Positions 19,701 through 27,818 of a DNA stretch of 47,284 nt are shown here, piece by piece (within the stretch, counting starts at the first letter, position 1; each line of letters begins with the position of its first letter). The stretch lies in contig JAFUOV010000022.1 in assembly GCA_017481745.1 (NCBI GenBank), positions 1 through 47,284 of the forward strand, in the 5' to 3' direction. The stretch is from Bacteroidaceae bacterium. GTDB lineage: Bacteria; Bacteroidota; Bacteroidia; Bacteroidales; Barnesiellaceae_A. The notes beneath the pieces were generated by a model. The model saw only the letters and a program-made list of their open reading frames with translations, made no database searches and was not told the DNA's origin. Position numbers and translations under genes: made by a program.

Positions 19701-20727
19701 TATATCCCCTTGCAGGCAGGTAGTCTACACCACCAAACATGGTGCCTATCCACACACCCCCTTGTCGGTCTTGATAGAGCGAAAAGACATTGTTGTCGGA
19801 TAGCCCATAGGGGTTCATGGCATCTTCTTCTACATGCCACACATCTTTGTTGTGCTTGTTGATGATGTATAGTCCGTTTTGAGTTCCTACGTACAACGTA
19901 CCGCCGAAGCATTTAACTGCTCTGATGATTTTGTAGTGGATTTGAGGTGTGTCAAATTCGCTGAAGAGATTGGTGTTGAAGTCGTAGCGCATCAGCTTGC
20001 CTTCGTGTATACCTATTGCAAATCCATTGTTGTATTCGCAAAATGTATATACATTCTCGCCATATAACGACTTGCCGGCTGCATCGACAATAAGTTGCTC
20101 AAAGATGTTCAGCTCTTTGTTGTAGCAGAACAGACCTACACCGTCGGTGCCTATCCACACCTCGCCATTCTCACGGATGCAAATGCTTTGCGGCGTGCCA
20201 CTGTTGCCGGTGATTTTTTCCGAGAAATGGTAGCTATCCATAGTGCCATTACTCTCCGAGTATCTGAAGGCTCCTTGGTTGGGGATTATAATCCATATAT
20301 TGCCGTTTTTATCACCTTCTATAGCCGATACCCAATCGTTTATTACTGTGCCGTTGTTTGATGGGAGTGTGAAGTGTCTGAAGCTCTCGTGTGTGGGGTC
20401 GTACAGATATATGCCTTTGTCGGTTCCTACCCATAGTTGCTTGTTGTTGTCTTCATATAGCGCCGATATGTTGTGGTTGCCGCATTGCAACTCCTTGTCG
20501 TCAACGGCAAATTCGCGAAACGAATGACCATCGTAGCGATTGAGACCGTTGCGTGTGCCAAACCACATAAAATTGTAGCTGTCTTGCAAGATAGCTTTGA
20601 CGTTGCTTTGTGATATATAGTTTTCGCCTTGGGCTTTTATGAAATAGGATATTGGCGACGATACCTCGGCGGTGGCAGTCAGTATGCTGGTAATCAGTAT
20701 TATGAATAAGATAAGCCTGTGTTTCAT
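16729..20727 (-). CDS. Hybrid two-component system sensor kinase/AraC regulator (HTCS)
   Basis: This 1332-residue inner-membrane protein senses a glycan breakdown product in the periplasm and activates the neighbouring locus. After a signal sequence come two-component propeller repeats (about 30-690; many WFGTRNGLNRYD-, WIGTDDGV-type blades), a Y_Y_Y domain (about 700-775) and one membrane helix near 780-797. The kinase H-box SIAHEIKTPLSL carries H837, followed by the ATPase domain (LLNNGLKYA, GVGLGLSLARSIVE). A receiver domain starts at about 1080 (SVLVVDDNPELL) with phospho-acceptor D1128 in VVSDVMMPRMDG. The C-terminus is an AraC-type helix-turn-helix (LNMSRTVLHRKM, GINTPSYFSRLFQKQFG). All domains appear intact. 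It is the most upstream gene of the locus and has its own promoter-like sequence. Confidence 0.97.
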   Translation of the reverse strand: MKHRLILFIILITSILTATAEVSSPISYFIKAQGENYISQSNVKAILQDSYNFMWFGTRNGLNRYDGHSFREFAVDDKELQCGNHNISALYEDNNKQLWVGTDKGIYLYDPTHESFRHFTLPSNNGTVINDWVSAIEGDKNGNIWIIIPNQGAFRYSESNGTMDSYHFSEKITGNSGTPQSICIRENGEVWIGTDGVGLFCYNKELNIFEQLIVDAAGKSLYGENVYTFCEYNNGFAIGIHEGKLMRYDFNTNLFSEFDTPQIHYKIIRAVKCFGGTLYVGTQNGLYIINKHNKDVWHVEEDAMNPYGLSDNNVFSLYQDRQGGVWIGTMFGGVDYLPARGYNFRKYFPTNQPNSLKSRRIHEMCEDRYGRIWIGSDDNGVHVYDPKTNQFISKRGVVSTTHSTLAMYAEDDAVYCGIFKQGMEIFNIDNNSVKFISGHALNLHDEQSVCAIFKDSQGGYWLGNSWGIYYAPDDNRQFKRMSEFGYGYIYDIAEDNHKQIWIATMGSGVWCYNLKDKKLRKFTSHTNDSTTLSSNSVSSITVDSRGDIWFATDRGGVCRYNSQKGNFTTFTEKDGLPDNVSYKILEDSLHNLWFGTNKGLVCFNPTTKDIQVYTKDDGLLSNQFNYKSALKAQDGTFYFGSIDGLLVFDPYNIDMGDSKSNVYITGLQIHNKSIAVGDADSILKTSIHTTDKIELNYKQNNLVLEYVALDYVSPANNQYRYRMQGIDKEWVITNATKATYSQLPPGQYTFEVQYANNKGQWVKDGASVSVVITPPWWKTVYAYTVYLLLLIVVTYSFINRLQERNRQKAQREYNLLEIRKEKELYSSKVAFFTSIAHEIKTPLSLIKAPLESLLNMNIEDMSAKKLLQVMEMNTNRLLTLINQLLDFRKIEGNRLSLNYTMQDIKKLLDETVTRFEPSINQAGKSIVVESDIKEFIIPIDREEVTKVLSNLLNNGLKYAAHTIKVTLTHEEEMINISVYTDGEIIQPDKRSRIFEPFYQLDEESSGVGLGLSLARSIVELHKGYLSLDVSPDGKYNIFTCALPCSQSDVIIWNTADNEAPITHYDALKEESGLFDMSGCSVLVVDDNPELLSFLVDRLSDKFIVHQAHDGEEALGVLSREVIHIVVSDVMMPRMDGFELCRRIKSMPEYNHIPVILLSAQNDIKSKLFGIEQGADAYMEKPFSFAYLVARVNNLLANRQIERESLIRRPISGKMNTQHTKADEELMQRIAEEVQKNMHNEDFNVEKLAANLNMSRTVLHRKMKVLFNLPPVEYIRVARLQRAAQLLSEGKTSIAEAGAMVGINTPSYFSRLFQKQFGVMPKVFVNQQRERQK

Positions 20728-20787
20728 GTCTTGCTGTATGTTGTTTGTGTATAGTGCTTCAATGGTATTCCTGTAACTATTGAGTGG

Positions 20788-20819
20788 CGAAAGTAATCAT
20801 TTTCCGACAAACACGCAAG
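20788..20819 (-). promoter_or_regulatory. Candidate promoter of the HTCS gene
   Basis: On the minus strand a CTTG at 20819-20816 is followed by a 20-base spacer and TACTTTCG at 20795-20788, which differs from the Bacteroidales -7 consensus TAnnTTTG at one base. It lies about 60 bases upstream of the HTCS start and beyond the hut terminator, so the regulator is probably transcribed independently. Confidence 0.4.
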
Positions 20820-20861
20820 ATTTATAAAATTGGGCTTATAATTTATAATGTGTTGTTGATA

Positions 20862-20895
20862 AAAAAGAAAACCCCGAGGTTTGCGCCTCGGGGTT
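20862..20895 (-). terminator. Intrinsic terminator of the hut operon
   Basis: Bases 20870-20879 (AACCCCGAGG) pair perfectly with 20886-20895 (CCTCGGGGTT) around a 6-base loop. On the minus strand the stem is followed by TTCTTTTTTATC, a strong U-tract. It lies 18 bases past the hutH stop, so it ends the histidine operon before the HTCS gene. Confidence 0.9.
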
Positions 20896-20913
20896 ATAGT
20901 AGGGATAGATTTT

Positions 20914-22410
20914 TTAATAGTCAAATTTGTAGCGGCACAAGAAGTCGGCAGTTTTTTGTATCATCTTGTACATGATGATATCGTCTTTCACGAAGGGTAC
21001 TTCGGCGCGGTAGGCTGCCATAAACTCTTCGAGGATGGGCGATGTCTTTTCGGGGCGACGGAAGTCGAGACCTTGTGCACCATTCATCAACTCGATGGCG
21101 AGGATGTTCTCCAAGTTGTCGAGTATCTTGTGCAGTTTGGTAGCGGCATTGGCACCCATCGAAACGTGGTCTTCTTGTCCGTTGCTCGATACGATAGAGT
21201 CGCTGGCTGCCGAGAAACAATACATCTTGTTTTGGCTTACCATAGCAGCTGCTGCGTATTGAGGAATCATGAAGCCCGAGTTGAGTCCGGGTTCCGCCAC
21301 GAGGAATTCGGGAAGACCGCGGAAGCCCATAATGAGTTGTGCTACACGACGTTCCGATATGTTGCCCAACTCGGCAAGTGCTACTGCGAGGTAGTCGTAA
21401 ACGAGTGCCAGAGGCTCGCCGTGGAAGTTACCGCCCGAGATGATGCAGTCTTCGTCGGGGAAGATTGTGGGGTTGTCGGTAACAGAGTTGATTTCGGTGA
21501 GCAATACACCGCTAACGTAGCGAATGGCATCCTTGATAGCACCATGTACTTGGGGGATGCAACGGAACGAGTAGGGGTCTTGTACGTGTTTCTTGGGCTT
21601 GGCAATGAGCTCGCTACCTGCAAGCAAGCGGCGGAATGCTTCGCCTGTCTCTATCTGACCTTTGTGCGGACGTACTTGGTGGATATTGTCGTAGAAAGGC
21701 TCGATGCGACCGTCGAATGCCTCCAACGATACAGCACCTATCATGTCGGCACCCTTCATGATGTGGCGTGCACGAATGATGGCATATACACCATTTGAGC
21801 TCATGAATTGTGTACCGTTGAGCAGGGCAAGACCCTCTTTGCTTTGCAATTTTACGGGCTCAAGACCTACTTCTTTCAATACCTCGGCAGCGGGACGGCG
21901 AGTGCCTTTGTAGTTTACGTCGCCTTCGCCGATGAGGGGCAAGAAGAGGTTGGCAAGCGGAGCAAGGTCGCCCGAAGCGCCCAGCGAACCGCGGTCGTAT
22001 ACGATAGGAAGAATGTCGTTGTTGTAGAGGTCGAGTACACGTTGTACGGTTACAACTTGCACACCACTGTGTCCCATAGAGAGGGCGTGAGCCTTCAACA
22101 AGAGCATGAGGCGAACAATCTCGGGGCAGAGCTCGGTACCAACGCTGCAAGCGTGGCTCTTAACGAGGTTCTCTTGCAGAGTAGTCAATTCGTTGGGCGA
22201 GATATTGCGGTTGCACAACGAGCCGAAACCGGTGGTAATACCATACAAGGGCACTTCCGATGTTTCGGTCTTGCGGTCGAGGTAGTTGCGGCACTTCTCA
22301 ATCTTGGCAATAGCCTCGGGAGAGAGCTCCAAGCGAGCTTTGCTGTCGAGAATTTCTTCAATGAGGTCGAATGTGAGTTCGCCCGAACCGATATAATAAG
22401 TCTTTAGCAT
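20914..22410 (-). CDS. hutH: Histidine ammonia-lyase
   Basis: The 498-residue enzyme deaminates L-histidine to trans-urocanate in the cytoplasm, the first step of histidine breakdown. The MIO cofactor-forming triad is present as Ala145-Ser146-Gly147 in GSLGASGDLAPLAN. Other family motifs are YGITTGFG near 56, GTQFMSSNG and QEDHVSMG. The start at 22408-22410 was chosen because it gives the normal family N-terminus (MLKTYYIGSGELTFDLI) and overlaps the fchA stop by 7 bases, a typical operon junction; a longer frame upstream would lie inside fchA. It is the last gene of the hut operon and is followed by a strong terminator. Confidence 0.97.
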   Translation of the reverse strand: MLKTYYIGSGELTFDLIEEILDSKARLELSPEAIAKIEKCRNYLDRKTETSEVPLYGITTGFGSLCNRNISPNELTTLQENLVKSHACSVGTELCPEIVRLMLLLKAHALSMGHSGVQVVTVQRVLDLYNNDILPIVYDRGSLGASGDLAPLANLFLPLIGEGDVNYKGTRRPAAEVLKEVGLEPVKLQSKEGLALLNGTQFMSSNGVYAIIRARHIMKGADMIGAVSLEAFDGRIEPFYDNIHQVRPHKGQIETGEAFRRLLAGSELIAKPKKHVQDPYSFRCIPQVHGAIKDAIRYVSGVLLTEINSVTDNPTIFPDEDCIISGGNFHGEPLALVYDYLAVALAELGNISERRVAQLIMGFRGLPEFLVAEPGLNSGFMIPQYAAAAMVSQNKMYCFSAASDSIVSSNGQEDHVSMGANAATKLHKILDNLENILAIELMNGAQGLDFRRPEKTSPILEEFMAAYRAEVPFVKDDIIMYKMIQKTADFLCRYKFDY

Positions 22411-23039
22411 AATCCGTGATTTTCTTGTGCGTAAGTAATAAGGTCGTTTTCGTGAACAAGAGCCATTGCCTCGATCTCTTCGCAAGCAGCTTTCATGCGC
22501 TCAACATAGGCTTCGTCTTTAAGACCGCCGAGGTTGATGCGAACATTGAGCAAAGCGCCACGAACAGCAGTGCGGCAGCACATCATGGCAACGCAGCTAT
22601 CGGTGATGGCGTTGGTGTTGCCGTTTTCACCTATATATATAATAGTGGGCATTGCCTCGAGAGCTGTGCGAGCTACCTCCATGGGTATCTCGGCAGCGTG
22701 CTTGGTAGCTTCCTCGATAACGGCAGCGCGGTGTGCTTTCTCTTCGTCGGTCTCTTTGGGGAGCTTGAAGGCTGCAAAAACTTGGTCATAAGCCTCCGAG
22801 TCGAGGTCGATGAGCTCTACAAAACGAGTGCGCATAGCGTTGAGTTTCTCGGCTGCAGCTTTCATCTCTTCGTCTTTTTCGGCATATTTTTTACGACCTA
22901 TGGTAAGGTTGGTAACCATTGTACCCAAGGCTGTTGCAATGGCTGCATTCAAAGCCGATATGCTACCGCCGCCGGGAACGGGTTCGTTACTTGCTGTCTT
23001 GTCTAAAAATGCTGTAACATTAAGGTCTACGAGTTTCAT
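22404..23039 (-). CDS. fchA: Formimidoyltetrahydrofolate cyclodeaminase
   Basis: This 211-residue helical protein converts 5-formimino-THF to 5,10-methenyl-THF and ammonia, returning the histidine C2 carbon to the folate pool. The family signature is at the N-terminus (VPGGGSISALNAAIATALG, residues 22-40) and the body is all-helical. In animals this domain is fused to the formiminotransferase; here it is a separate gene, and the partner is encoded two genes upstream. It overlaps hutH by 7 bases and follows hutI after a 12-base gap. Confidence 0.93.
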   Translation of the reverse strand: MKLVDLNVTAFLDKTASNEPVPGGGSISALNAAIATALGTMVTNLTIGRKKYAEKDEEMKAAAEKLNAMRTRFVELIDLDSEAYDQVFAAFKLPKETDEEKAHRAAVIEEATKHAAEIPMEVARTALEAMPTIIYIGENGNTNAITDSCVAMMCCRTAVRGALLNVRINLGGLKDEAYVERMKAACEEIEAMALVHENDLITYAQENHGLC

Positions 23040-23051
23040 AGCTTGTGTTAT

Positions 23052-24287
23052 TTAGTAAGTGAGTATTTTTCCTTGTTTAATTGTATATTTCACCGAGTTC
23101 ATGCCGGTGTAATAGGGTAGAGTGTAGTGTGTGTCGGTGTCGAGCAATACAAGGTCGCCTTGTTTTCCTACCTCTATCGAGCCTATCTTGTCGGCGCGAC
23201 CTATGGCGGCAGCACCGTTGAGGGTCATGGCTGTGATAGCTTCCTCGACAGTGAGGTGCATGTAGATGCAAGCCAAGGCAAATGTCAAAGGGATACTGCC
23301 CGAACAGCAACTGCCTGGGTTGAGGTCGGTGGCAAGAGCAACGGCACAATCGCGATCAATCATTTCGCGACCACGTGCAAACGGCTCACGCAATGTGAAT
23401 GCTGTGAGGGGAAGCAGTGTTGCCACTACATTGTTTTCGCTCATAGCGCGTATGCCTTCGTCCGATGCGTGTAGCAGGTGGTCGGCGCTGAGGGCTTTCA
23501 ATTCGCCCGAAAGTTCCGAACCGCCAAAGGTTACTATCTCGTCGGCGTGTATCTTGATACCGAAGCCCATCTCTTTTGCGGCAGAGAGCAGACGTCGTGA
23601 TTGCTCTACGGTGAATACACCTTTCTCGCAGAAGATGTCGCAGTTCTCGGCAAGGTTGCGCTCTTTTACCAAAGGCAACATCTCGTCGATGATGAAGTCG
23701 ATGTACTCTTCATGGCGACCTTTGTATTCGGGGGGCAGAGCGTGCGCTCCGAGGAACGTGGTTGCGATGTCAACCTTGCGGTCGGGGTTGGCATTGATGT
23801 CGCGCATTACTTCGAGTTGTTTTATCTCGGCATCGCGATCAAGACCATATCCGCTTTTGCCTTCGACGGTGGTAACACCCATGCGGCTCATGATGTCGAT
23901 AAACTTGTATGATTTTTTCAACAATTCATCGTGTGTGGCCTCGCGAGTTGCTTTCATGCTATTGACAATACCACCACCGCGCTCCATGATGCTCATGTAG
24001 CTGTCGCCACGCATACGCCACATAAACTCCTCGGGACGGAAGCCGCCAAAGACGAGGTGGGTGTGCGAGTCGACAAAGCCCGGTAGCAACACTTGCCCTT
24101 CGGCATTCAACACTTCGTAGCCGGCAGGTATCGACGTGCGGTTCTCGCCAACGTAGGTGATAATGCCATCGGTAACCTCTACCGTTCCGCAAGGAATGAT
24201 GTGCAGTTCGTTCATCTTTTTACCCTTCAGGGCGGTGTTGCCCAACGGGGTGATGATGCGAGCATTGGTAATAATAAGGTTGCTCAT
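23052..24287 (-). CDS. hutI: Imidazolonepropionase
   Basis: The 411-residue amidohydrolase opens 4-imidazolone-5-propanoate to N-formimino-L-glutamate, the third step of histidine degradation. The metal-binding HTHLVFGG motif lies near residue 77, KIHADEIV near 246, and ATDLNPGSCCSGSIPL near 320, all typical for HutI. The N-terminal extension LIITNARIITPLGN and the C-terminal GDLVLLDTD form the composite sandwich domain of the superfamily. Length is normal. It is separated from ftcD by 88 bases containing a large stem-loop. Confidence 0.97.
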   Translation of the reverse strand: MSNLIITNARIITPLGNTALKGKKMNELHIIPCGTVEVTDGIITYVGENRTSIPAGYEVLNAEGQVLLPGFVDSHTHLVFGGFRPEEFMWRMRGDSYMSIMERGGGIVNSMKATREATHDELLKKSYKFIDIMSRMGVTTVEGKSGYGLDRDAEIKQLEVMRDINANPDRKVDIATTFLGAHALPPEYKGRHEEYIDFIIDEMLPLVKERNLAENCDIFCEKGVFTVEQSRRLLSAAKEMGFGIKIHADEIVTFGGSELSGELKALSADHLLHASDEGIRAMSENNVVATLLPLTAFTLREPFARGREMIDRDCAVALATDLNPGSCCSGSIPLTFALACIYMHLTVEEAITAMTLNGAAAIGRADKIGSIEVGKQGDLVLLDTDTHYTLPYYTGMNSVKYTIKQGKILTY

Positions 24288-24308
24288 AACGTATTGTTAT
24301 TATCGGCT

Positions 24309-24347
24309 AAAGAGATACAAGGTGCGATATGCCACCTGTATCTCTTT
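24309..24347 (-). promoter_or_regulatory. Long stem-loop inside the hut operon
   Basis: Between the ftcD stop and hutI start, AAAGAGATACA (24309-24319) with AGGTG (24320-24324) pairs with CACCTGTATCTCTTT (24333-24347), giving a 15-bp stem with one bulged A and an 8-base loop. No U-tract follows on the minus strand, so an mRNA-processing or stability element is more likely than a terminator. Confidence 0.55.
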
Positions 24348-24375
24348 GTAATTGTTTGGTGAATGGTTGTGGATA

Positions 24376-25278
24376 TTACTCCATGATGCGTGACTCGAGC
24401 ACTTGGTCCATTGAGAAGTTCTCGATGCCGAGGTAGTACTCGGCAGTGTCGATGAGAGCTGCCATAGGAACAAGACCGATGATTTCGCTACCAACGATGC
24501 TTACACCGTAGCGACGAGCTTCGTATTTAACCATTTCAAAGGCTTGATAGAGAGCTGTCTTGCTATAGTCGGTCATGTTGATACTTACTTGAGTGATGCC
24601 ACGCTCGGTGAGGTCTACACCCATAGCTTTGCAGAAGCGCAAGCCACCGCCGATGAAACGGATGCGTTTGGCTATGCTGTGTGCAATGTCCAAGCAGGGA
24701 GTGTTGAGGTTGATGTTGAAAGCAACCAACGGCATGCGTGCACCAACGGCAACAGTACCGGCAGTAGCGTGACGCTCGGCGGGACCGAAGTCGGGATGCC
24801 ACTCGGGTTGTTTGATTTTCTCTGCCATGCCTTCAAACTCGCCTTTGCGAACAGCTGCGAGGTTTTCACGATAGGGAGCCGATGCCGATTTCTCATACAA
24901 GAATACGGGCAGGTTGTACAACTCGGCAACCTTGGCACCTACCTCTTTCGACAATGCGATAGCATCGTCCATTGAGCAGCCCTTGATGGGAATGAAAGGT
25001 ATAACGTCTACAGCGCCCATACGGGGGTGTTGACCTTCGTGCTTGTTGAGGTCGATGAGCTCAACGGCTTTGCCTACAGCCTCGATAACGGCTGCTTTGA
25101 GGGCTTCGGGTTCACCAACAACAGTTACTACGCAACGGTTGTGGTCGGTATCGTTGCTGTAATCGAGCAATTTTACGCCTTCTTTGGCGCGGAATGACGA
25201 TACTATTTTTTCAATTTTGTCTAAATCGCGTCCCTCGCTGAAATTGGGAACGCACTCCATGATTTTACTCCAACTCAT
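24376..25278 (-). CDS. ftcD: Glutamate formimidoyltransferase
   Basis: This 300-residue enzyme moves the formimino group from N-formimino-L-glutamate to tetrahydrofolate, giving glutamate and 5-formimino-THF. It matches the formiminotransferase half of FTCD: N-terminal CVPNFSEGRD (residues 9-18), then DHNRCVVTVVGEPEAL and HEGQHPRMGAVDVIPFIP with the conserved His. The C-terminal subdomain carries RFIGGGLRFCKAMGVDL and QVSINMTDY. It lacks the cyclodeaminase domain, which is encoded separately at 22404-23039. It lies 33 bases after hutU. Confidence 0.95.
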   Translation of the reverse strand: MSWSKIMECVPNFSEGRDLDKIEKIVSSFRAKEGVKLLDYSNDTDHNRCVVTVVGEPEALKAAVIEAVGKAVELIDLNKHEGQHPRMGAVDVIPFIPIKGCSMDDAIALSKEVGAKVAELYNLPVFLYEKSASAPYRENLAAVRKGEFEGMAEKIKQPEWHPDFGPAERHATAGTVAVGARMPLVAFNINLNTPCLDIAHSIAKRIRFIGGGLRFCKAMGVDLTERGITQVSINMTDYSKTALYQAFEMVKYEARRYGVSIVGSEIIGLVPMAALIDTAEYYLGIENFSMDQVLESRIME

Positions 25279-25311
25279 AGTTTTAGTGATTATAAGGTTA
25301 AATTTTTGTGA

Positions 25312-27306
25312 TTACTTTTTCAATGCTTCGGTTACGGTGTTTTTCACCAAGTCGTCGTCGGCAACGAAGGGCATGGTGATGTCATAATCGGGCATCATGC
25401 GGTTGAACTCGTCGGTTGTCTCCATGGCGTGTACGTTGCGAGCCCATGAACGACGTGCTACACCGCCCATTACGTCCCACAACATCGACGAGCGCAATAT
25501 CTCGTCTACGCGCTCCGAACCGTCGCATACCATACCAAATCCGCCATTGATAGACTTGCCTATACCTACACCGCCACCGTTGTGCAATGCAACAAGGCTC
25601 ATACCGCGGGCGCAGTTGCCGGCGAAACATTGTACTGCCATGTCGGCCATGACGTTGCTACCGTCTTTGATATTTGATGTCTCGCGGAAGGGTGAGTCGG
25701 TACCGCTTACGTCGTGGTGGTCGCGACCCAACATGATAGGACCTACCTCGCCATTGCGCACCATTTCGTTGAACTTCAATGCGATATTCATACGACCCAA
25801 TGCATCCTGATAGAGGATGCGGGCTTGAGTACCTACTACGAGGTTGTTCTTCTCGGCATCGCGTATCCATATCCAGTTGTCGAGGTCTTGTCCGCGACGG
25901 TTCTTGTCGATACAATCCATTGCTGCCTTGTCGGTTTTTACGAGGTCTTCGTGCTTGCCGCTGAGGCATACCCAACGGAAGGGACCATAACCGTAGTCAA
26001 ACAACTCGGGACCCATGATATCCTCAACGTATGAGGGCCATATAAAGCCGTCTTTTTCGTCGTAACCATTGCGCGAAATCTCTTTCACACCGGCATCGTA
26101 TATAGATTTCATGAAGGCATTACCGTAGTCGAAGAAGTATGTGCCACGTGATACCAACTCCTTGATGACGTTGAAGTGGCGTACGAGGGTGGCGTTTACT
26201 TGGCGGCAGAACTCTTCGCGGTCTTCTTTCAACAGACGAGTGCGCTCCTCAAAAGTCATGCCTACGGGGCAGTAACCACCTTCATATACGGCGTGGCAAG
26301 ATGTTTGGTCGCTGAGCAACTCGATGTGTATGTTGTTCTTGGCGGCATATTCGAGCAAGTCGACAACGTTGCCATGATAGGCAATAGAGCAGGGTTCCTT
26401 GCGTTGCATAGCCTCTTGAGCCAAGCGGTATGCTTCGCCCATGTCGTCGGTGATGTGTTGTACCCAACCTTGTGTGTGGCGGGTAACGATGCGTGAGTAG
26501 TCTACCTCGGCAATGATAGCGGCTGCACCGGCTATCTCGGCGGCTTTGGGTTGAGCTCCACTCATACCACCAAGACCCGACGATACGAACAAGTGTCCGC
26601 GAAGGTCGCCATCTTGAGGTACACCCAATTTCATACGACCGGCGTTCAACAATGTGTTGAATGTGCCGTGTACGATACCTTGAGGACCTATATACATCCA
26701 GCCACCGGCAGTCATCTGTCCGTAGTTGGCAACACCCATTTGTGCGGCGATTTCCCAATCTTTTTGGTTGTCAAACAGACCTACCATCATCGAGTTGGTG
26801 ATGATAACACGAGGTGCATCGGGTTTCGATTTGAACAGACCGAGGGGGTGTCCCGACTCTACAACCAATGTTTGGTCTTGAGTCAACTCCTCAAGATATT
26901 GCATAATAAGGCGATATTGCATCCAGTTTTGGCATACTTGACCTGTTTCGCCATAAGTCACCAACTCGTAGGGGTAGAGGGCGATGTCGAAACACAAGTT
27001 GTTGTCGATCATTACTTGGAAAGCCTTACCTTCGATACATTTACCTTTGTACTCGTCTATTGATTTGGCTTTCAAGTCGCCTTGGGGGCGGAAACGATAA
27101 CCGTAGATTTTACCACGAGTTTTCAACTCCTCCATAAATTCGGGAGCCATCTGTGCATGCAACTCCTTGGGGATATAGCGCAAGGCGTTCTTCAATGCAA
27201 CTTCGGTTTGCTCGGGAGTGAGTTTGTAGCCACGATCGGGCGCGCGACGTATGCCTTCGACAAATGTAGGATAGTCGGGCAATACTTTGGGTAATGTGAG
27301 TTCCAT
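25312..27306 (-). CDS. hutU: Urocanate hydratase
   Basis: The 664-residue NAD-dependent enzyme hydrates urocanate to imidazolonepropionate. It is longer than the roughly 550-residue proteobacterial form and resembles the long form. Recognisable motifs include VVESGHPLGLFKS, MTAGGWMYIGPQGIVHGT, GLGGMSGAQPKAAEIAG (cofactor-binding region), GRDHHDVSGTDSPFRETSN and LHNGGGVGIGKSINGGFG. It is the first gene of the hut operon and has a good -7 promoter box about 33 bases before its start. Confidence 0.97.
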   Translation of the reverse strand: MELTLPKVLPDYPTFVEGIRRAPDRGYKLTPEQTEVALKNALRYIPKELHAQMAPEFMEELKTRGKIYGYRFRPQGDLKAKSIDEYKGKCIEGKAFQVMIDNNLCFDIALYPYELVTYGETGQVCQNWMQYRLIMQYLEELTQDQTLVVESGHPLGLFKSKPDAPRVIITNSMMVGLFDNQKDWEIAAQMGVANYGQMTAGGWMYIGPQGIVHGTFNTLLNAGRMKLGVPQDGDLRGHLFVSSGLGGMSGAQPKAAEIAGAAAIIAEVDYSRIVTRHTQGWVQHITDDMGEAYRLAQEAMQRKEPCSIAYHGNVVDLLEYAAKNNIHIELLSDQTSCHAVYEGGYCPVGMTFEERTRLLKEDREEFCRQVNATLVRHFNVIKELVSRGTYFFDYGNAFMKSIYDAGVKEISRNGYDEKDGFIWPSYVEDIMGPELFDYGYGPFRWVCLSGKHEDLVKTDKAAMDCIDKNRRGQDLDNWIWIRDAEKNNLVVGTQARILYQDALGRMNIALKFNEMVRNGEVGPIMLGRDHHDVSGTDSPFRETSNIKDGSNVMADMAVQCFAGNCARGMSLVALHNGGGVGIGKSINGGFGMVCDGSERVDEILRSSMLWDVMGGVARRSWARNVHAMETTDEFNRMMPDYDITMPFVADDDLVKNTVTEALKK

Positions 27307-27338
27307 ATTATAGTTATTAAGGATTATGTTCTAAAGTG

Positions 27339-27346
27339 CAAAAATA
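27339..27346 (-). promoter_or_regulatory. -7 promoter box of the hut operon
   Basis: On the minus strand the sequence TATTTTTG followed by C matches the Bacteroidales -7 consensus TAnnTTTG. It lies about 33 bases upstream of the hutU start. No perfect TTTG is visible at the -33 spacing (TGTG is nearest), which may mean regulated strength. Confidence 0.55.
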
Positions 27347-27455
27347 CGAAATCCTGCGTGATAACACATACTATTCGATGAGTTTTTTTATAAAATCTCT
27401 AAAATATTAATTTCTTCTCTCATAACCGCTCTCGTAAGTGTGTATAAAACAACTA

Positions 27456-27528
27456 AAGTCGTCTCACGACGACCTTGGCTGTTTAAAACTTTACAATCTA
27501 ATACTATGAAAAAACTGATACAAATATA
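27456..27528 (+). ncRNA. Candidate structured leader or small RNA with a 7-codon micro-ORF
   Basis: In the 512-base gap between the divergent hutU and the coiled-coil gene there is a compact hairpin: AAGTCGTC (27456-27463) pairs with GACGACCTT (27468-27476) around a TCAC loop with one bulged C. About 28 bases downstream is a tiny reading frame ATG-AAA-AAA-CTG-ATA-CAA-ATA-TAG (27505-27528), then a U-rich stretch. No clear promoter was found just upstream. I cannot assign it to a known RNA family. The rest of the gap holds the hut promoter and the promoter at 27711-27740; nothing else is evident. Confidence 0.25.
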
Positions 27529-27710
27529 GCCGATTTCTTTTTGTCTTGTCAAGAATTTTCTTAAAAATATGGTGTGATTTAACAATCTTTCTGTGAATGC
27601 AAGTTGTTTTGTTAACAAATTTGAGGCTAAGTGAAAAGAGTGTTGCGTAGCGTTAATGGGTTTTGTCCTGAAGATACTAAAGATAGTGTGAAAATATTTA
27701 GTTTGTGTTG

Positions 27711-27740
27711 TTTTGAAATGAAATATTATTTCTAATTTTG
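27711..27740 (+). promoter_or_regulatory. Candidate promoter of the coiled-coil gene
   Basis: TTTTG at 27711-27715 and TAATTTTG at 27733-27740 match the -33 and -7 elements, with a 17-base spacer that is slightly shorter than the usual 19-21. It lies about 80 bases before the start at 27819. Confidence 0.5.
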
Positions 27741-27818
27741 GCGTTGTAAGTCTTCTGGGTGGTGATTTTCAAAATAGGGAAGTTGATATTCCACTCTTGA
27801 ATAATAACCATTATTGTT

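Noticed and set aside
22411..22485. Longer N-terminus for hutH
   Set aside because: The extra 25 residues lie inside fchA and do not match the family. The ATG at 22410 gives the normal start.
27388..27618. A 76-codon minus-strand frame upstream of hutU
   Set aside because: It lies across the hairpin region, has no homology and no supporting promoter. It is probably non-coding.
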